From a virus, in the IMG/VR virus record IMGVR_UViG_3300008267_000143, positions 1 through 44,756 of that record: a DNA stretch of 44,756 bases; one strand, 5' to 3'. Each line of letters begins with the position of its first letter. Within the stretch, counting starts at the first letter, position 1. Under the pieces are notes generated by a model. It was not told the origin of the DNA, did not search any database, and was given only the letters and a program-made list of their open reading frames with translations. A program made the position numbers and the translations under genes. Positions 26,905-33,882 of this stretch are shown here, piece by piece.

Positions 26905-28134
26905 ATTTTTATTCAAATCGCCTCTTATAGGGATCCAGAACTTATCCCTACCATTAATTCTTGTTTAGAAAATGCTAAATATCCCGAGAATTTAGTATTT
27001 GGTATTTGTAATCAATACAACCCAAAAGACGATTTCAACATTGGTGAATTTGAAAATGATAAAAGATTTAAAATTTTAAACATACCATATAGTGAATCAA
27101 AAGGAGTTTGTTGGGCTCGTAATCAAGTACAACAACTTTATGATGAAGAGGATTATACCTTACAAATTGATTCCCATATGCGTTTTGAAAAAGATTGGGA
27201 CGAGACATTAATTGGTATGATAAAGCAACTTCAAGATATAGGAATTCCAAAACCTTTATTAACAGGATATGTTTCATCTTATGACCCAAATAATGATCCC
27301 GAAGGTAGAGTTAGAGTTCCTTGGAGAATGGCGTTTGATAAATTCATACCTGAAGGTGCGGTATTTTTTCTTCCCGAAACAATACCAAACTGGGAAGATA
27401 TTGATTTACCCGTACCTGCAAGATTTTATTCTGCCCATTTTTGTTTTACATTAGGAAGTTTTGCAAAAGAAGTCCAACACAATCCTGACTTTTATTTTCA
27501 CGGAGAAGAAATATCAATCGCCGTAAGAGCATTCACACATGGGTATGATTTATTTCATCCACATCGTGTTGTTTTATGGCATGAATATACAAGAAATGGT
27601 AGAGTAAAACAGTGGGACGATGATAAAGAGTGGTGGAAATTAAATGAAAAATCACATTTATTAAATAGAAGATTATTTGGGATGGACGGAGAACTCCAAG
27701 AAGGACATGACGGTAAATATGGGTTAGGTAATTTAAGAACTTTAAGAGATTACGAAAAATATGCAGGATTACTTTTTGAAAAAAGGGCGGTACAAGATTA
27801 TACGTTACAAAAACATTACCCACCAAACCCAGATTTTAATACAGAACAAGAATGGTTAAATAGTTTTACTAAAAATTTTACACATTGCATAAATTTAGAT
27901 TTTAATGAATTTAAAGAAGATGATTATGATTTTTGGGCTATTACCTTCCATGATGAAAATGGAAATGAAATGTATAGAAAAGATTGTACCGAACAAGAAA
28001 TAAAAAATTATTTAAGTGTTAAGTTTATTAATATTTGTAGAAATTTTTTAGTAACAAACAACCCAAAATCATGGTCAGTGTGGGTTCATTCTAAATCTAA
28101 AGAATGGATAAAACAATATACTGGAAATATATGA
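26899..28134 (+). CDS. Skp1-GlcNAc-transferase-like glycosyltransferase (PF11397 type)
   Basis: A 411-residue GT-A-type glycosyltransferase resembling the GlcNAc family (PF11397), whose Dictyostelium member adds GlcNAc to hydroxyproline of Skp1. The family signatures are clear: IFIQIASYRDPELIPTINSC at the start, GVCWARNQVQQLYDEEDY near residue 70, and the LQIDSHMRFEKDWDE segment (about 94-108) with the D-S-H metal-binding motif. A second conserved part (FYFHGEEISIAVRAFTHGYD, then HPHRVVLWHEYTR) is near 195-230. There is no signal peptide, so it acts in the host cytoplasm. It lies between two adhesin cassettes and overlaps the next glycosyltransferase by four bases. Acceptor unknown: phage fibres, or host surface or other glycans. 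Confidence 0.88.
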   Translation: MKIFIQIASYRDPELIPTINSCLENAKYPENLVFGICNQYNPKDDFNIGEFENDKRFKILNIPYSESKGVCWARNQVQQLYDEEDYTLQIDSHMRFEKDWDETLIGMIKQLQDIGIPKPLLTGYVSSYDPNNDPEGRVRVPWRMAFDKFIPEGAVFFLPETIPNWEDIDLPVPARFYSAHFCFTLGSFAKEVQHNPDFYFHGEEISIAVRAFTHGYDLFHPHRVVLWHEYTRNGRVKQWDDDKEWWKLNEKSHLLNRRLFGMDGELQEGHDGKYGLGNLRTLRDYEKYAGLLFEKRAVQDYTLQKHYPPNPDFNTEQEWLNSFTKNFTHCINLDFNEFKEDDYDFWAITFHDENGNEMYRKDCTEQEIKNYLSVKFINICRNFLVTNNPKSWSVWVHSKSKEWIKQYTGNI

Positions 28135-28913
28135 TTAAAAACTCAGTAATAGTCACTGCGCTTTTTGATATTGGAAGGGATTTATGGAAAGATTACCAAC
28201 AGTCCTACGGTACTTACCTTTATTGGATGAATAATATATTAAATATTGATTCTCATTTTATAATTTTTACAGAAGAAAAATTTGTAGAGACTATATTACA
28301 AAGTAGAAGAACTATTGACCCAAGTTTAGAAAAAACTAAAATAGTTGTAGAAAAATTTGAAAATTTAAAATCATATAAAAAATATTTTAATAAAATAAAA
28401 AATATTATGGATTCTGAAGATTTTCAAAAAAAAATACATTTTAGAGTGCCAGAAATGATTAATCCTGAATATAATACGGTTATATTTAATAAATTTTATT
28501 TTATTGAACAAGCAAAAAAAGAAATGGATTATGATCTTTATATTTGGTGCGATGCAGGACTATTAAGAAACGATGATTTTAAAAACCAAAAGTTCCCAAA
28601 CATAGAAAAAGTAAATAACGGGTTTTCAGACAAAATAACATTTTTTAGTCACGATACCGAGTTTTCAATACATAGTCGAGAAATGCATTTATTGTCTCAA
28701 TATAGATATATTCACGGAGGTTGTTTTTTTATACCAAAAAAATCTAATTTAAATTTTTTAGTAGAAACTTTTGAAAATTTGATAGAAAATTTTTTAAAAA
28801 ATGGTTATGTGGGTAGTGAAGAAAAATATTATGATTTTTGCTATGAGGATAATAAAGACACATTTAACATAGTAAAAGCCGATTGGAGGCAATATTTTAG
28901 TATATTCCAATAA
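28131..28913 (+). CDS. HtrL/YibB-family glycosyltransferase-like protein
   Basis: A 260-residue protein of the HtrL/YibB family (members include Campylobacter WlaTC-type proteins, linked to surface glycan synthesis). Signatures: SVIVTALFDIGRDLW at the start, YLYWMNNILNIDSHFIIFTE, the YDLYIWCDAGLLRNDDF segment (about 138-152) and a C-terminal HGGCFFIPKK segment. The ATG at 28131 overlaps the previous stop (ATGA); an upstream in-frame ATG at 28104 lies inside the other gene and is less likely. It is coupled to the PF11397-type gene, so the two probably act together. No signal peptide. The family call is good; the reaction is not established. Confidence 0.83.
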   Translation: MIKNSVIVTALFDIGRDLWKDYQQSYGTYLYWMNNILNIDSHFIIFTEEKFVETILQSRRTIDPSLEKTKIVVEKFENLKSYKKYFNKIKNIMDSEDFQKKIHFRVPEMINPEYNTVIFNKFYFIEQAKKEMDYDLYIWCDAGLLRNDDFKNQKFPNIEKVNNGFSDKITFFSHDTEFSIHSREMHLLSQYRYIHGGCFFIPKKSNLNFLVETFENLIENFLKNGYVGSEEKYYDFCYEDNKDTFNIVKADWRQYFSIFQ

Positions 28914-28942
28914 TTTAAACTTCAATAAAATAAACTTTCGAT

Positions 28943-28949
28943 TATTTAT
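28943..28949 (+). promoter_or_regulatory. TATTTAT element before the multi-linker protein gene
   Basis: TATTTAT lies in the 56-base gap after the glycosyltransferase pair, 20 bases before the ATG at 28970. The spacing would allow a short leader. No terminator-like hairpin is visible in this gap. Confidence 0.35.
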
Positions 28950-28969
28950 ATTATAAAGCTAAATATTAG

Positions 28970-30598
28970 ATGGCGGATTTAAAATTCGAAGGTTGTTGTT
29001 ATTCAGGTTATCAGTATATTACAGATGATACCGATTGGGTTGCCACCGGTGGCACCGCAACAACAGGACTTACCTATCATTTTTTAGGTGACCCTTTAGT
29101 ACCTAACGGTTGTTACACAATAGTTTCGGCATTCACTTCTGGTTTCAGTTCGACAACTTTTACGCAACTAACAGGAACATACACCCTACAAACAGGTTGT
29201 TCAGACACATTATGTTTAACAGGTAATTGTTGTAGTAGTATATTATGTGTTAACATTGCAATCGATTCGTATTCAGGTCTAAATGGTAATTATGTAGTTG
29301 CGGGAAATTATAATGATCACCCTTTTTGGACGGGAGGAACTAGTGGGTCTACAATATATTATAATAACATTAATTGGTGTTTATCGACAGGTTTATCATC
29401 AAATTGTTTATTTTATGGGACAAACCCAAGTTTTGACGTATGTCCTGATTTTAATAGTACTGTTGTTAATCGAGGGTCTTGTGGGCCCCAACCAACGCCA
29501 TACGATCCATGTTCCGTGTTAGATTTTGATGTTTTAACTGTTTGTGAAATACCGACACCTACACCATCACCATCACCAACGCCTACCCCAACACCTACAC
29601 CATCACCAACATCGGTACCCGATATATGCGATGGTTATGTTGTCTCAATATCATTTAGTTCAGTCACAGTTACACCTACACCAACACCTACACCAACTCC
29701 TACACCAACTCCTGTAATTTATCCTTATACTATAAATTCAGGTGTTACTTATGTAATTGATAGTGGTAACTTTGAATGTGTTGATTCTAAAGAATTAAAA
29801 GATTGTAATAATAATAACCTGTATTATGTTCCTGGACCTATTATATATTCAGGAAATGTTATAAACACAGGAACTACATTCTTCGCATTTATAAATAGTG
29901 AGTATAAGTGTGTTAGATTTGAAAGAAGTGTTTCAAATAGCCCAAGAGATTATATTAGTGAAGTATTTTCAACAGCATCAACTTGTAGTAGTTGTATTAT
30001 TGTGACACCTACACCAAGCCCAACTCCTACACCAAGCCCAACACCTAGTCCTACACCAAGCCCAACACCTGTACCGACATATTTACCTAACACTCAGTTT
30101 GTATTCACATCATGTACTAATAATAGTATGATTATTCAATACACACCAGTACCATATAATGTCAATGTTGGATCATTAATAAAAGATGTTTCAGGTAATT
30201 GTTATTCTTATGTTGGATATTACGCTAATTATTCACCACCTACGGGTTATATATGGAATGTTATAGAAACTTTTACTGCTAGTACTGCAACAACATATAC
30301 GACATGTTTAAGTTGTTTAACTCCACCAGTGACGCCTGGACCATCATATAAGACTTGGTATGGTAAGAGTGAATTTACTGTAACGTGTCCTACTTGTGAA
30401 CTAGTAAATGGTGGTAGTAATTTAACTTTCTATACCTCTTCAGGGGTAACAACGATAGGAGAAAACATTTATGTTTATGAAGACACTAGTTTAGAAACAC
30501 CAGTACTTTCATCATACATAAAATATAATAATAAAATTTACTCAGTAGATCAAAACGGTAAACTAAGTGAATTTTGCACAGTAAACGGAAATTGTTAA
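28970..30598 (+). CDS. Modular virion-type protein with three Pro-Thr/Ser linkers
   Basis: A 542-residue protein in which Cys-rich beta modules are separated by mucin-like linkers: residues ~1-194, linker ~195-217, a short strand segment, linker ~235-248, a module ~249-345, linker ~346-370, and two C-terminal modules. The modules resemble the C-terminal part of the SprB protein at 18558 (a YYTW/KTWY start, an 'SGVTTIGENIYVYEDTSLET'-like strand and a terminal Cys). There is no signal peptide, membrane anchor or sorting domain. It follows two glycosyltransferase genes, making the linkers candidate glycosylation substrates. Five bases upstream of cassette copy 2. Fibre role inferred. Confidence 0.82.
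   Translation: MADLKFEGCCYSGYQYITDDTDWVATGGTATTGLTYHFLGDPLVPNGCYTIVSAFTSGFSSTTFTQLTGTYTLQTGCSDTLCLTGNCCSSILCVNIAIDSYSGLNGNYVVAGNYNDHPFWTGGTSGSTIYYNNINWCLSTGLSSNCLFYGTNPSFDVCPDFNSTVVNRGSCGPQPTPYDPCSVLDFDVLTVCEIPTPTPSPSPTPTPTPTPSPTSVPDICDGYVVSISFSSVTVTPTPTPTPTPTPTPVIYPYTINSGVTYVIDSGNFECVDSKELKDCNNNNLYYVPGPIIYSGNVINTGTTFFAFINSEYKCVRFERSVSNSPRDYISEVFSTASTCSSCIIVTPTPSPTPTPSPTPSPTPSPTPVPTYLPNTQFVFTSCTNNSMIIQYTPVPYNVNVGSLIKDVSGNCYSYVGYYANYSPPTGYIWNVIETFTASTATTYTTCLSCLTPPVTPGPSYKTWYGKSEFTVTCPTCELVNGGSNLTFYTSSGVTTIGENIYVYEDTSLETPVLSSYIKYNNKIYSVDQNGKLSEFCTVNGNC
29552..29620 (+). repeat. Pro-Thr/Ser linker 1
   Basis: Twenty-three codons of P-T/P-S dipeptides (CCATCACCAACGCC-type DNA units) connect the N-terminal region to the next segment of the protein at 28970. 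Confidence 0.85.
29672..29713 (+). repeat. Pro-Thr linker 2
   Basis: Fourteen codons of pure T-P dipeptides made from ACACCTACACCA DNA units, preceding the second module of the protein at 28970. Confidence 0.85.
30005..30079 (+). repeat. Pro-Thr/Ser linker 3
   Basis: Twenty-five codons of T-P/S-P dipeptides (CCTACACCAAGCCCAAC units). The unit differs in codon use from the linker at 21183 (AGC and CCA here, AGT and CCG there), so the linkers probably expanded independently. Confidence 0.85.
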
Positions 30599-30602
30599 AA
30601 AT

Positions 30603-30890
30603 ATGGCAACAGTAGTAACATTAGCATCAACAACAGGATCGATTCCATTAGATATATGGTTATGTGATTCATGTGATAGTACGGCAACCTGTGTTTACTA
30701 TGATACAACAAACATTTTACCATATTCATTTACAGTACCTAGTGAATATGAAACCAATGTTACTTATGCAGTTAAAGTAATTGATAGTAATGGATGTATT
30801 TATTGTGAAACACCAACGAGTGAAAATAAATTATTTGAGGATGGAGACATATTTGAGTTTCAAGATGGAGACATATTTGAGTTTCAATAA
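30603..30890 (+). CDS. Small Cys protein, SprB-unit-like (copy 3 of 3)
   Basis: A 95-residue paralogue of the proteins at 21607 and 21912, with IPLDIWLCDSCDSTATCVYY and YAVKVIDSNGCIYC. The C-terminus is an in-frame duplication, DGDIFEFQ twice, produced by a recent 24-base tandem repeat. It lies five bases after the multi-linker protein and 19 bases before the capped fibre gene, the same relative position as the 21912 copy. It belongs to the second copy of the four-gene cassette. Function unknown; a fibre partner is plausible. Confidence 0.78.
   Translation: MATVVTLASTTGSIPLDIWLCDSCDSTATCVYYDTTNILPYSFTVPSEYETNVTYAVKVIDSNGCIYCETPTSENKLFEDGDIFEFQDGDIFEFQ
30840..30887 (+). repeat. 24-base perfect tandem duplication
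   Basis: A 24-base unit starting GATGGAGACATATTTGAG is repeated without a single difference (30840-30863 and 30864-30887). It duplicates the C-terminal octapeptide DGDIFEFQ. Perfect identity suggests a very recent event. Confidence 0.92.
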
Positions 30891-30909
30891 TATTTAAAAA
30901 ATTAAAAAA

Positions 30910-31521
30910 ATGGCAAGATTAACCGATAAAACCTTAGCGCAGTCAACAGCAATAACCCCTACAACGTTGATACATATTGTAACAACCGCAGATGTTACAC
31001 AAAACCCTGCTGGTTCATCATATAAAGCACAATTGAGTCAATTGGCAAGTTTATTCACGGGAGGTACTAGTGGTTCTGGTACATCAGGTACAAGCGGTAT
31101 TAATGGTATTAACGGTACATCAGGAACAAGCGGTATTAACGGTACATCAGGATCTAGTGGTACTTCTGGTGTGGGAGGATTATCAATAAACCCATATAAT
31201 AATTCAGGTAGTGGATCAACAATCACTTGGAATGTTTCAGGTGTTAGTACTAATTATGAAGCAACATTAACCGCAACAACCACTTTAAATCTTACCGGTG
31301 TTAGAAATGGTGATTACGGTACAATAATAATAAAACAAGATAGTATTGGCGGTAGGACATTAACATTGGGTACAGTGAATAGTTTGTCCGCAACACATAG
31401 AGTGGCAAATGGGGGAGGGAGTGTAGTGATATTAACATCAACCGCAAATGCCACTGACATTTTAACATTCACATATAATGGTTCTATAATGTATTGGACA
31501 GTTGGAAATGATTATACCTAA
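30910..31521 (+). CDS. Short capped fibre protein with a collagen-like segment
   Basis: A 203-residue short version of the fibre at 22221. The N-terminal 50 residues (TLAQSTAITPTTLIHIVTT) and the last ~100 residues (YGTIIIKQDSIGGRTLTLGT ... IMYWTVGNDYT) match that protein, but the 700-residue SHAEG/shaft middle is replaced by about ten Gly-X-Y triplets (GTS, GIN, GSS; residues ~51-89). Such triplets are typical of trimeric collagen-like phage fibres. The matched ends imply a common attachment domain and a common C-terminal trimerisation or binding domain. It could be a minimal fibre, a deletion derivative or an alternative receptor-binding protein. Confidence 0.85.
   Translation: MARLTDKTLAQSTAITPTTLIHIVTTADVTQNPAGSSYKAQLSQLASLFTGGTSGSGTSGTSGINGINGTSGTSGINGTSGSSGTSGVGGLSINPYNNSGSGSTITWNVSGVSTNYEATLTATTTLNLTGVRNGDYGTIIIKQDSIGGRTLTLGTVNSLSATHRVANGGGSVVILTSTANATDILTFTYNGSIMYWTVGNDYT
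31063..31176 (+). repeat. Collagen-like Gly-X-Y repeat
   Basis: In-frame GGTACATCAGGAACAAGC-type units encode GTS, GIN and GSS triplets, continuous for about ten triplets after one irregular step. This replaces the long central region found in the paralogous fibre at 22221. Confidence 0.82.
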
Positions 31522-31531
31522 AAATTAACAT

Positions 31532-33658
31532 ATGAGTAGACAACTTTTTACATCAAGAAATAATATTAATGACGTTATAGTTTTTCAAAAGAGCGGGGCA
31601 ACCAATTCTTTTGACCCTGAAATTACATTTACTTCAGGTACTAGAAGAGTTTCTTGGAGATTATATAATGGTACTGAAACTATACAAAGGCCCGGTAATT
31701 CAATCACCTATAGTGGTTTTTCTGCGGACACACAAATAAGAAATATAGAATTAAGGGGTAATAGTTTAAAAAACGTCAGTTTATTTAGATTGTTTGAGGA
31801 CAATTTATATGGTAGATTAGATATATCAAAAATAACAAATTTAAGTGGAACATTTGATGTACAAGGAAATTCAAATTTAACTGGAATAACTCACGGATCT
31901 TCATCACAAAACATTGGTGGATATATTGTTCCACTTTGTAATTTAACTGGAAACTTAAATTTAACACCTTTAAATGATATCGGAGGGGGGATTTATTTTT
32001 ACAGTAATCCTAATTTAACTGGCGTTACTTTTTCTCCTACAAATATAAACACTACGCCTGTTGGTTTCTTTTATGCGTATGGTTGCGACATACGAGGAAA
32101 TTGGAATCTACCATTTTCTAAATTAGGTGGAGATTTTAGGGTTCAAGGTAATACAAGATTAACTGGTATTACACACCAACCATCATCTACTTTACTTAAT
32201 AACTATCTTGCAAGTAGTTGTGATTTAAAGGGTAATTTAAATTTACCATTTTCTAATATGGGTGGTAATTTTAACGTGTCTAGTAATAGTGGATTGACGA
32301 GTATAACACATAGTGCAACTTCAAGGACTTTTAGTGGGTGGATTGCTTCAGTGTGTAATTTAACGGGTAATACCGACCTTTCGATGTTATCTGGATTATC
32401 TGGTTCATTTCAGATACAACAAAACCCTAATTTAACAGGTATTACATTCACCAATTCAATATCGCCAAGTAACTTTGGAGTATTTTATGCCAACCAATGC
32501 GATTTAACCGGTAATTTGAATCTACCATTTTCTGGTTTTGGTGGTGACGTTATAATGCACACTAATCCTAAATTAACAGGGATAACACATACACCTTCAT
32601 CTGTTATTTTTAGTAGATACTGGGTTTATTCGTGTGGATTAACCGGTAATCATAACCTACCATTTTCTAATTTAGGTGGACAGTTTAGTATGGAAAGTAA
32701 CCCAAAATTAACAGGAGTAACCCATAGTGCATCTAGTCAGACTTTTACCACGTACAACCTTCAAAACTGTAATATTAAAGGAAATTTAGACGTTTCCATG
32801 TTATCTGGTTTAGGTGGTCAGTTTTTAGTAAATAACAACACGGGTCTCACATCTGTGACACATGTAGTATCATCAAATAATTTTACTCTTTATTATGCAT
32901 ATAATTGTAACTTACAAGGGAATCTAAATTTACCTTTTTCTGGTTTAGGTGGTGATATAAGAATTTATAATAATACTGGATTAACATCAGTAACGCATGT
33001 AACTTCTAATAGAAATGTGGACGTGTATTATATATATGGTTGTAAATTGACCGGTAACCACAATGTACCATTTACTAACTTAGGTGGACTTTTTGATTTA
33101 CAAGCAAATACTCTATTAACGGGAATTACCCACGTAAATTCAAGTAGACCAATTCGTACTTATAACGTATTTGAATGTAATATTTTAGGAAATTTAGATT
33201 TATCGCCACTGACAGGTTTAGGGGGTACAGGATCAACAAATACCGGAACTATACGTTTATATACTAATTCAGGTATGACTAATGTGACATTACCGGTTAC
33301 TACAGGGTATTTTAAAAATATTCTTAATTCTGATATAAATTCAGCATTTGCTTTTCATAATTGTGATTTAAATTATGTTGATTTTAAACCGTTTTCTGGC
33401 GTAACTATGGTTTCAGGTTCAACAGAAGGGTTACCTAAAATTACATTATATAATAATAATATGATTGCATCTGACGTTAATAGAATATTAGTTGATTTTA
33501 GTGGAAATGCAACCACAAATGCCGTTGGGTGGAAAAATGTTAATTTAAATATTGGGGGAACAAACGCAGATCCTGACTCATCAAGTGGTGGTTATAATGG
33601 TTTAGCTGCAATATCCTTTTTAACAGGTTCACCCTATAATTGGACAATAACTTATTAA
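31532..33658 (+). CDS. Leucine-rich-repeat-like adhesin, cassette copy 2
   Basis: A 708-residue paralogue of the protein at 24837, with about ten repeats of ~45-46 residues. Each has a G/N-L-T-G/S-I/V-T-H strand, a variable segment of about 13 residues, a Y-x-x-x-x-C-N/D-L-x-G-N turn, a L-N-L-P-F-S-x-L-G-G strand and a short N-x-N loop. The Cys recurs once per repeat at the same place, forming a ladder, while the residues just before it vary. The last ~70 residues match copy 1. It starts ten bases after the short fibre and is followed by the MIWRLIY copy 2. Probably receptor-binding; the repeat count differs from copy 1. Confidence 0.86.
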   Translation: MSRQLFTSRNNINDVIVFQKSGATNSFDPEITFTSGTRRVSWRLYNGTETIQRPGNSITYSGFSADTQIRNIELRGNSLKNVSLFRLFEDNLYGRLDISKITNLSGTFDVQGNSNLTGITHGSSSQNIGGYIVPLCNLTGNLNLTPLNDIGGGIYFYSNPNLTGVTFSPTNINTTPVGFFYAYGCDIRGNWNLPFSKLGGDFRVQGNTRLTGITHQPSSTLLNNYLASSCDLKGNLNLPFSNMGGNFNVSSNSGLTSITHSATSRTFSGWIASVCNLTGNTDLSMLSGLSGSFQIQQNPNLTGITFTNSISPSNFGVFYANQCDLTGNLNLPFSGFGGDVIMHTNPKLTGITHTPSSVIFSRYWVYSCGLTGNHNLPFSNLGGQFSMESNPKLTGVTHSASSQTFTTYNLQNCNIKGNLDVSMLSGLGGQFLVNNNTGLTSVTHVVSSNNFTLYYAYNCNLQGNLNLPFSGLGGDIRIYNNTGLTSVTHVTSNRNVDVYYIYGCKLTGNHNVPFTNLGGLFDLQANTLLTGITHVNSSRPIRTYNVFECNILGNLDLSPLTGLGGTGSTNTGTIRLYTNSGMTNVTLPVTTGYFKNILNSDINSAFAFHNCDLNYVDFKPFSGVTMVSGSTEGLPKITLYNNNMIASDVNRILVDFSGNATTNAVGWKNVNLNIGGTNADPDSSSGGYNGLAAISFLTGSPYNWTITY

Positions 33659-33660
33659 TT

Positions 33661-33882
33661 ATGATTTGGAGATTAATATACACAAACACAGAAGCTATCG
33701 ATTTGTTTGAAACAAATGGAATAACAGCCACACCTTATCAAATTTTTGATACAAACACACAAGAAGAAGGTTTTGATAAAATTGATGAATTAAAAATAAC
33801 ATATTACTACCCTTTAAATGAAAATGAAATATTATTATTTAGTGGAGGGAATAGGACAATTATTAATAAAGAAGAAATTTAA
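33661..33882 (+). CDS. MIWRLIY small protein, cassette copy 2
   Basis: A 73-residue paralogue of the protein at 26642, with the same length and the same MIWRLIY start. The core YQIFDTNTQEEGFDKIDELK aligns with HNIFDSNSIEDCYKKIEELK in copy 1, and the end is GGNRTIINKEEI. It begins two bases after the LRR stop, exactly as in copy 1, and its stop overlaps the next ATG (TAATG). Conserved size, start and position after the LRR gene argue for a real coding gene with a role tied to the LRR adhesin. No known family recognised. Confidence 0.8.
   Translation: MIWRLIYTNTEAIDLFETNGITATPYQIFDTNTQEEGFDKIDELKITYYYPLNENEILLFSGGNRTIINKEEI

Noticed and set aside
21183-30079. Repeat clusters that could be mistaken for CRISPR arrays
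   Set aside because: Units are contiguous or in-frame coding repeats (Pro-Thr/Ser, SHAEG, Gly-X-Y) with no unique spacers, and no cas genes are present.
24837-33658. Diversity-generating retroelement targeting the LRR or fibre genes
   Set aside because: No reverse transcriptase, template repeat or accessory gene is visible in the window; variation in repeats alone is not evidence. It could still be elsewhere in the genome.
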